Shown piece by piece: positions 57,708-64,000 of a stretch of DNA of 64,000 nt; positions within the stretch are counted from its first letter, which is position 1; the number at the start of each line of letters is the position of its first letter. The translations under genes were made by a program, and so were the position numbers. Origin of the DNA: Amoebophrya sp. A120 (taxonomy: Eukaryota > Sar > Dinophyceae > Syndiniales > Amoebophryaceae); contig CAJINV010000002.1 of assembly GCA_905178155.1 (NCBI GenBank), positions 9,125,412-9,189,411 on the forward strand. Direction: 5' to 3'. The notes under the pieces are model-generated. The model searched no databases, was not told where the DNA came from, and saw only the letters and a program-made list of their open reading frames with translations.

Positions 57708-60700
57708 ATGACAGGTATCAAGGCCGTTGTGCCGGACGCAGTTCCGGAGATGCCCCAGTGGAAGACCACTGGGGAGCACATGTCCATTGCTGGCACCCTA
57801 ACCCTGGATACGTCCAAGAAGTGCTTTTCCGTACCTGGCGTGACGGACACGCCCACGTCGAGCACGACAAGTACCGCGACACCAGGAACGGCGGAGCTTT
57901 CGATCAACGACGTGTTTTTTGTCAAAGAAGGCAGTTTTGAGGACCACCGGGGCGACTACGTGAACGTGCCCGTGCCGTTTCCCGTGCTGGAAGGCGGGGT
58001 GGCTGCTTCGAAGAAGAACGTCGCCCGGGGGTTCCACTGTTCGCCCTTCCCGAAGGTGGTGGGGTGTCTAACCGGAAAAATGTATGACGTGTTACTGGAT
58101 CTACGGACGGCGAGCACGACGTTCGGAAAAATCTTCACCTGCACGTTGCTGCCGAAAAAGGGTATAATCTATAATTTCAGCTGTGATGGTCATGGTGAGG
58201 ATAAGCATAAGAAGAGCTCGGCTTCACCGCCTGTGGTGCTCGGATCTGTTCCTGCCTCTTTTGTAGCCATGATGTACGTAGTCAGTGATCATCAGCATGT
58301 CATTTCTGTCAACATTCTCGCTGCCGTTGCTATTCTTGATTACGAGGAACGAGTATAGTAAAAGCAGAAGCACACGGAAAAAAAAATCGACATCAAAACA
58401 GGCTACCTCTACGTGCCGGCCGGGGTGGCGCACGGGTACGTGGCCCTGGAGGATGACACGTTGACGCAGTACTACAAGGGGGATTTTTTTGATCCCGCGA
58501 AAGAGATCAACGTGAACATGGAAAGCACCGAATTCACCATTTTTGGCACCGCCTCCTTCCCGCTTAAGGCTGAAGACTTGATCTTCTCCGAGAAGGACAA
58601 GGCGCTGCCGAAGTTCGAGGACGTTTACGCGGCCTGTCTGGTCCCGAAAGAGGAGCAAAAACCGAAGAAGGTCTGGTACGCGCTATTACAGTGAAAAATG
58701 CCCCCACCCCCAAAGTTGCAAAAATGTGTGATGCGAAGTTTCCAAATGAAAACCTTTTGCCATGCATGAAAGGAGTATGAATCTTTCTGATGCAGAGTCT
58801 AGGCGTGTATCGCATCGCTTGCATGACAAGCGGTAAGCTTGGTGGAGTCTTCTGCAATACAAATTTTTGCTGTTTACGATTGGAAACCTGTGATGCTGAT
58901 AGATGCAAGAGGGCGAATGTTTCATTTGGAAAGGTTTGCAACACAAATGCTCCCAAGTAATTCGGGGTCGGGGGCATTTTTCATTGTAATACGCGCCCCA
59001 CAAGTTCGAGTCGTACGGGGACGAAGAGTATGAAATGCAAAAGTGTCTGGGTCTGGAAACTTGTAATGCAAGTCAGCCAATAACAAATGCAGTGTAATGC
59101 GCCGCCAAGCATGACAAGTTGCTTCGTGGTTCTGTGCTGCGTATTCCGCATGAGAAACTGCGTTTTTGCATCACAGGCGAGAGAGGCTGTTTGTGGCCAC
59201 GCAATACAGATTTAAGGGCCATGCCAGATCAGCATGACAAATCTCGCAATCTTCCAGACCCAGACACTTTTGCAGTTGATAAAGAGATGATGGCGGTCTC
59301 GCGGTGTCTGCGCGCAGGCTGGCTCGCGCCGGGCCCTATGGATTGCAAAAATGTCTGGGTCTGGAAGATTGCCAGGTTTGTCATGCAGGTTTTCCATAAC
59401 ACATGAGGTCTGGCATGTAGGACATAGCATGACAGATTCTGCGAAACCTTTCCAATGCCTATCCTGCATGAGAAACTGCCTCTCGATTAGCTCAAAAGTG
59501 CACAATTTTTGGCAATCATGCAACACAGTTTTTTGCCTGATTCAGATTTAGCATTACAAGTTGCATTCTTCCAGACCCAGACATTTTTACAGTTGATAGG
59601 CCCGCTGACCTCCCTGTTCCAGCAGAAGGTGTCCAAGTACTTCGGGAAGAAGTACGGCCTGTACGTATCCTGAGTAAAAACGTACCCACACCAGAGTTGT
59701 AATGCAGATTTGCAAAGACAGGAAGACTTGTATTGCGCATCTCCATGAGAGCCATTTCCAATCGTGTTGTGGAATTTGTGATGCTGTGAACAGGATGAGC
59801 AGATGAATCTGTGATGCGGCTGCACTTGTTAACCTGCACTACATTGCATAGTGCAACTTGTCATGCGTGACTCACAAAGCTCCTAGGTTTGTGTTGCAAA
59901 ATCCCCATCCTGGCTCTGGTGTGGGTACGTTTTTACTCAGGATAGTACGTGAATTCCGGGTCCTCGGCGAACCTGATCGGCATGGCCATGTGCGATATGC
60001 CGGCCGGCAGCGAGATCATCACGCCCGCCTGCACCTTCAGCACGGTGTTGGCGCCCATTGTGCAGCTGGGGTTCAAACCCGTGTTTGTCGACGTGGAGCT
60101 GAACAGCTACGTGCCCACGCTGGAAGCGATCAAGAACGCCATCACGGAGAAGACCAAAATGCTGATGATCCCGAATTTGGTGGGGTCGAAGATCGACTGG
60201 AAGGAGATGCGGCGGATCGTGGAGGAGGACCTGAAACGGGACGACATCATTCTCTTCGAGGACTCCCTATCAAATGTAAAAATGTCTGGGTCTGGAAGAA
60301 TGCAAGTTTGTCATGCTTGTCTGCCATGACTCTTAAATCTGTCATGCACATTACCAAAGAGCCCCACTTTTCTGTCATGGAGAAACGTAGTTTGTCTTTG
60401 TCATGCAGAATAGGCAACACCTAGAAGCTCAGAAACTTGTCATGCTGAGCCAGCAATTGTCGCCTCCTCATGATACGCCACACAGCATCACAAGTTTCCA
60501 GACCCAGACGTTTTTCGGTTTGATACTCCTGCGACTGCATGACGTACACGGAGGAGTCCGACATCTCCGCGATCTCCTTCTACGCCTCCCACATCATGAC
60601 GGGCGGTGGCATGGGCGGCATGATCATGATGAACACGGAGAAGCTGCTGAACAAAGCCTTTCAGTACCGGGACTGGGGCCGCATCGGCAACAACGACGAG

Positions 60701-61503
60701 GACATGGCCGAGCGGTTCAAGCAATCCGTCGACGGCATCGAGTACGATGGGAAATTTTTGTACAGCGTGGTGGGCTACAACTTCAAAGCGTGCGAGATGT
60801 CGGCGGCCTTCGCGTTGGCCCAGATGGAGAAACTGAACCGGTTCACGGAAATGCGGAAGCAGAACGTGCTATTCTGAGTAAAAACGTCCCCACACCAGAG
60901 TCAACATGGGAAGTCTGCTAGACAAATCAACCAGCTTTGGTTGTTTGGCATGACAAGTCTGTCCGCGTAGTGTAATCCTGTTTAGCTAGTTCAGAAGCAT
61001 CACAGATCTAGCATAGCATGCGGATTCTAGCATCACAAATCCCGAAACACGAGCTGAAAGCTCTTCGCATAGGGCTGCGCATGAGAAACTTTTTTAGCGT
61101 GCAGAATTGCATGACAGCTATGGGGTGGGGACGTTTTTACTCAGGATGCGTGCGCATGTTCTACGAACGGCTGGAAGAGTACCACAGGCAATCCGGCAAC
61201 AAATCCCGGTACGTCCTCCCGCGGCCCGACTACGATTCCTTGGACTGGCTGGCCTTCCCGCTGCAGCACCCGAACCGAACAAAGTTGATCCGCTATCTGG
61301 AGTCCAACCAGGTCCAGATCCGGGTGATCTTCAGCGGGAACGTGACTCGACACCCCGCGTACCGACAGTATTTAGATACTTATCCCAACAGCGACAAGAT
61401 CATGGAGCAAGGTTTTCTGCTGGGCGCGCACCACGGCCTCGCGGAAACAGATATCCAGCGGGTCCTCGACTTGCTCATCAAATTCGACCAGGAGGAAGTT
61501 TGA
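57708..61503 (+). CDS. Fusion of RmlC-like 3,5-epimerase and DegT-family sugar 3-dehydratase/aminotransferase
   Basis: Exons 57708-58161, 58402-58683, 58997-59028, 59287-59336, 59604-59665, 59950-60267, 60531-60869 and 61154-61503 total 1,887 nt: 628 residues plus stop. Residues about 65-245 are an RmlC-type cupin (dTDP-4-dehydrorhamnose 3,5-epimerase fold): VARGFHC with the likely catalytic His110, GKMYDVLLDLRTASTTFGK, and YLYVPAGVAHGYVAL. Residues about 246-628 are a PLP-fold DegT/DnrJ/EryC1 domain: LRAGWLAPGP, NSGSSANLIGMA, PVFVDVELNSY, LFEDSCDC, RDWGRIGN and FSGNVTRHPAYRQY. At the PLP-lysine place it has His (SFYASHIMTGGG, about residue 420), as in ColD and RfbH sugar 3-dehydratases. The RfbH iron-sulphur cysteines are not seen. 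The likely substrate is a nucleotide-linked 4-keto sugar. Intron 58162-58401 is GT-AG; the other six are introners. Confidence 0.85.
58684..58991. mobile_element. Introner, family C (308 bp)
   Basis: Different ends from family A: TATTACAGTGAAAAATGCCC left, and GGGCATTTTTCATTGTAATA right. Duplication CGCGC at 58679-58683 and 58992-58996. The interior shares GCATGACAAG words with the other families. Exact excision gives VWYAPHKFESYG. No GT-AG or GC-AG pair is possible with exact excision. Confidence 0.88.
59029..59281. mobile_element. Introner, family A (253 bp)
   Basis: Left end TATGAAATGCAAAAGTG, right end CACTTTTGCAGTTGATA. Duplication AAGAG at 59024-59028 and 59282-59286. The interior resembles the dynein copy at 25883 in the same orientation. 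It is separated from the previous introner by an exon of only 32 bp. Confidence 0.9.
59337..59598. mobile_element. Introner, family A (262 bp)
   Basis: Left end TATGGATTGCAAAAATG, right end CATTTTTACAGTTGATA. Duplication GGCCC at 59332-59336 and 59599-59603; exact excision can use GC-AG. The interior is in the opposite orientation to the copy at 54706. The exon before it is 50 bp. Confidence 0.9.
59666..59944. mobile_element. Introner, family B (279 bp)
   Basis: A perfect 31-bp terminal inverted repeat, starting TATCCTGAGTAAAAACGT and reaching ACACCAGAG. Duplication GTACG at 59661-59665 and 59945-59949. Exact excision joins KYGLYV to NSGSSANL, restoring the conserved DegT motif. The exon before it is 62 bp. 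Confidence 0.92.
60268..60525. mobile_element. Introner, family A (258 bp)
   Basis: Left end TATCAAATGTAAAAATG, right end ACGTTTTTCGGTTTGATA. The duplication is CTCCC at 60263-60267 and CTCCT at 60526-60530, one change. Using the right copy restores DSCDCM, and either copy keeps the frame. Confidence 0.85.
60870..61148. mobile_element. Introner, family B (279 bp)
   Basis: Left end TATTCTGAGTAAAAACGT, right end ACGTTTTTACTCAGGATG; slightly decayed repeats relative to the copy at 59666. Duplication CGTGC at 60865-60869 and 61149-61153. Exact excision joins MRKQNV to RMFYERL. Confidence 0.88.
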
Positions 61504-62391
61504 ATTTTTTATTACGCAGAATTAGTCCCTGAGAAGTCGAGCAAATACAATTGAATTGTTCTTCCCAAATGATGTAAACAAAAACTGGATGATGTTGAGT
61601 TGCACTTAGGTAACTAGGTCTCTGGCTCGCCGACAATGTACATCGGTTTGAGTAGGGATGAAAGCTCATACAATTCAAGCCTTTTTTGTCCCCACACTTG
61701 CATGTTTAAGTAATGCCCTCTTTTATTTTATCGTTTGACGACCGGGTCGTAGCTGCTTCACAGCATAGGAGAAAACTACAACTCCACTTTTCGTCTAGGA
61801 ACTACTTTTACGATTAGATAGAAATCGATGCCTCCTTTCGAGTGAGCAACCCGAATCGAATGCCTCAGCTGAAGCAGCTCCGAGCAAAGCAATCACGAAA
61901 AACAAAAATGCCTCGACTCTGGTGCGTGTGGGGCGTTCCGTTGCGGTGGGCGTTCTTGCTTCACAGTTTTGCGTACAGCAATTTGAGGATTTCCTAGAGT
62001 TGATCTTCGTGGTCGAATCTCGCTTGCGGTGTTTTCTTTGAGGTAGGGGAGACGAAGAGACGCATCGTGGAGTATCAAGAAAGAAACCACAGCACTTCTC
62101 TATCGGCTTTTTGCACGACTGAGAGAAGCAAGTGCCGCTACCTGATGCATCTGCGTAGGACTAAGATCATATACGACTTACGCTGAACAAGGGAAAAAAT
62201 ATGTCTGCCTTCTTTCAGTTATCGTCGAGTATGCTTCAAATCCCTCGATTGTGCCTGAATTTGGTTTAGCCTTTCTGACGGTCGCAGTATCTCTTAGACA
62301 TCCGGCGCCCCTACTATTAACGAGTACAAAACTAGTACCCCTACCCTGCTTTTCATACCTGTGTCTGGCCTTGACCAGTCGAGTTGCAAAG
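61504..62391. other. Intergenic, no gene seen
   Basis: Short frames only on both strands. It includes the end of the sugar-enzyme transcript and the leader of the last gene. Confidence 0.5.
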
Positions 62392-64000
62392 ATGTTGGGG
62401 CTTCCCATCACCGTGCGCTCGCCTGTCGCGATTCCCGTGGCGTTTTCCCGCGGAAAGCACTATGACAGGAACACAAAGGGAGGGCATTCTTCGAGCTCCT
62501 CATCAAGCAGTTCTGCATTCACTTCAAATAACGGCAGGATTAATAAATCTTCTTCGGCCACCAGCACATCAGCAGCATCTCGCTCCTTAATCGCCGTGTC
62601 CAAAGACAAAACCGCCACTGTGGTTGACGCCGGGTCCGTTTTTCTCTCGCAAATTTCCGGTGGGTCTGTGTTGGTGTATCGAGTCGGAGATTCCTGCGCC
62701 CCCGCGGAGAGCAATTCTAGCTCTAGGGAACTGCGATCAACACCGTCCTCCGTCGCACCAGCGAAACAGAGCAGCAATGTCACATCTACCACGGGCCAGC
62801 AAACAATCGCCTGCATTGATCTTCAGTGCTCCACCAGCGGCCAGAGGGACGAATCACGAGGGAAGAAGTCAGACGATGTTGTGATCATCGCAGTGGGTGT
62901 CTGCGCCGCCTCCGCAACGCCTGCTACCTCACCCTTGGAACATCAATGCCAATCTGCAGAAGGCAATTATGCTGATGGGTGCGCAAGCGAAATCCATGTC
63001 ATTTCCTGTTGCACCTCGTCCTCGTCCAGCAGCTCGAAAGGGCCAGAAAACGACACGAAAACGAAATCGGTCGCGAAGATCAAACCGGAGGATTTCCCAC
63101 CGTCGTGGCGTGGCGGCGTGTTTCAGGTGAAAGTCGTGCCGCAACCTTCAAAGTCAACCTCGGCGGCCACTTCGACAAAATCTTTGCTCGTTGTTGGTTC
63201 CGAAGAAGTCTTCGACCATTGCCGAAAACCGCCACAAGACGCTCATATAACCGGTTGGGCAGTCGATTTTGATTCCGGTCTGGACACCAATATTGCAGCT
63301 AAGAAGATGAAAACGACTTTATCTGCTTCGTCCCGATTGTTCACCGTTCGTCCTCCGCTGGGCGCGAGCCTGCAGCTGGCGGTGACGGAGGCGAGTGTGT
63401 TCGCTTACTGCAGCGACGAGGATTTCGATTTATGCAGCGGCGGTGGTATAGAAGACAAATTTGGATCGGTGTTTTGTTGGCAGGACGCCCTGCTGGTACC
63501 TCGTCCCGGTGCTCCGTTCTCTCCTGTCCAGCCGAAAATCCTCGTGCGCCCGGACATGCTGAAGCGGTTGCAGAGTCGAGAACAGGTTGAAGAAGCGGGT
63601 GGCGACACTGTGGCGAAACATAAAGCATTCTCTTCGACGTCTTCTCGAGAGGAAAGGCATCACGCAAACGAACAGGACCAAAATAGTACCCGCATCGTCG
63701 GCGTCGTCGCCGTTTCACCGCCGAAGGCTTCCCGATCCGCCTCTTCTGCTGATCGGTTGTTTTGCCTCACCGGTTCCGGCCTGCTGCTGTGTTGCAACGC
63801 GGGCTCAGGGCAGGTCGAGCGCTACACGCAAGTCGTGGCGAGGAAAAAGAACTCAACTGCAAATCATAAAGCCGGAGGACAAGCTCCTTGTCCTTCTTCC
63901 GTAAGAACTGGCGCCAGGGAAGAACTACATGCTCGCCCACTACATGAACCGCAATCCTGTGCGTACGCACTCGTTAGAGTTTCATCTTCAGGACCAAGTG
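62392..64000 (+). CDS. Partial Ser-rich protein, unknown, running off the right edge
   Basis: From ATG 62392 the frame has no stop through the window end, 536 codons. It begins MLGLPITVRSPVAIPVAFSR and continues with Ser-rich low-complexity tracts (SSSSSSSSAF-like around residues 36-65), alternating with ordered-looking segments such as SLQLAVTEASVFAYCSDEDF and SVFCWQDALLVPRPGAPFSP. Such a long frame is unlikely by chance at this composition. A good donor, TCCGTAAGA at 63898-63906, could end the exon. I see no known domain or signal peptide. The opposite strand and other frames are broken repeatedly here. Confidence 0.6.
   Translation, partial: MLGLPITVRSPVAIPVAFSRGKHYDRNTKGGHSSSSSSSSSAFTSNNGRINKSSSATSTSAASRSLIAVSKDKTATVVDAGSVFLSQISGGSVLVYRVGDSCAPAESNSSSRELRSTPSSVAPAKQSSNVTSTTGQQTIACIDLQCSTSGQRDESRGKKSDDVVIIAVGVCAASATPATSPLEHQCQSAEGNYADGCASEIHVISCCTSSSSSSSKGPENDTKTKSVAKIKPEDFPPSWRGGVFQVKVVPQPSKSTSAATSTKSLLVVGSEEVFDHCRKPPQDAHITGWAVDFDSGLDTNIAAKKMKTTLSASSRLFTVRPPLGASLQLAVTEASVFAYCSDEDFDLCSGGGIEDKFGSVFCWQDALLVPRPGAPFSPVQPKILVRPDMLKRLQSREQVEEAGGDTVAKHKAFSSTSSREERHHANEQDQNSTRIVGVVAVSPPKASRSASSADRLFCLTGSGLLLCCNAGSGQVERYTQVVARKKNSTANHKAGGQAPCPSSVRTGAREELHARPLHEPQSCAYALVRVSSSGPS

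Noticed and set aside
1-64000. tRNA, rRNA, CRISPR arrays and bacterial operon signals
   Set aside because: No tRNA cloverleaf with a GTTCGA-type loop, no rRNA blocks and no regularly spaced repeats with unique spacers were seen. The intron-rich genes exclude a bacterial reading.

Overview
The window is nuclear DNA of an intron-containing protist. All confidently called genes lie on the + strand and are fairly densely packed. Coding DNA has balanced GC, and one gene encodes an axonemal dynein heavy chain, so the organism makes a flagellum. Eleven short near-palindromic elements sit inside coding exons as introns. Each has terminal inverted repeats and, at ten of eleven loci, an exact 5-bp target-site duplication (the eleventh differs at one base). 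This matches the transposon-like 'introner' elements described from dinoflagellate-lineage genomes, above all the parasite Amoebophrya, and also Polarella. I infer a Syndiniales/dinoflagellate-type alveolate. No rRNA or other marker is present to prove it.

Layout. 0-9.7 kb: a three-helix membrane protein, a cytochrome b5-domain protein, and two neighbouring HAD-superfamily phosphatase genes, the second of which looks like one and a half HAD domains. 9.7-13.8 kb: a GC-rich, gene-poor block broken by a 993-base assembly gap. 13.9-22.2 kb: a TruA-type tRNA pseudouridine synthase with a zinc-finger insert, a conserved-looking unknown protein whose large intron holds a 1.55-kb terminal-inverted-repeat element, and a multi-pass membrane protein. 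23.2-37.9 kb: a dynein heavy chain of ten exons whose exon lengths sum to 4,271 codons, including two introners. 40.2-42.3 kb: a single-EF-hand protein. 43.1-56.7 kb: a coiled-coil protein gene whose second intron is 10.2 kb long. 57.7-61.5 kb: a fusion of an RmlC-like sugar-nucleotide epimerase with a DegT-family sugar 3-dehydratase/aminotransferase, cut by six introners and one ordinary intron. 62.4-64.0 kb: an open reading frame that runs off the right edge.

The most striking structure is the 10.2-kb intron. An introner (256 bp after subtraction) sits in the coiled-coil gene. Into it went a poly(A)-tailed insertion with an 18-bp target duplication, and into that a 5.4-kb Ty1/Copia LTR retrotransposon with 259-bp LTRs and a 5-bp target duplication. 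Removing each layer with one copy of its duplication restores an introner of normal size and an open coding frame. In the dynein, coiled-coil and sugar-enzyme genes, exact excision of every introner plus one duplication copy gives exon totals divisible by three. Few of these excisions allow conventional GT-AG or GC-AG splice sites.

The genes do not form one pathway. They include flagellar motility (dynein), tRNA modification (TruA), sugar-nucleotide chemistry (the fusion protein), small-molecule or sugar-phosphate hydrolysis (HAD genes) and several unknown proteins. All exon maps are read by eye; no transcript data were available.
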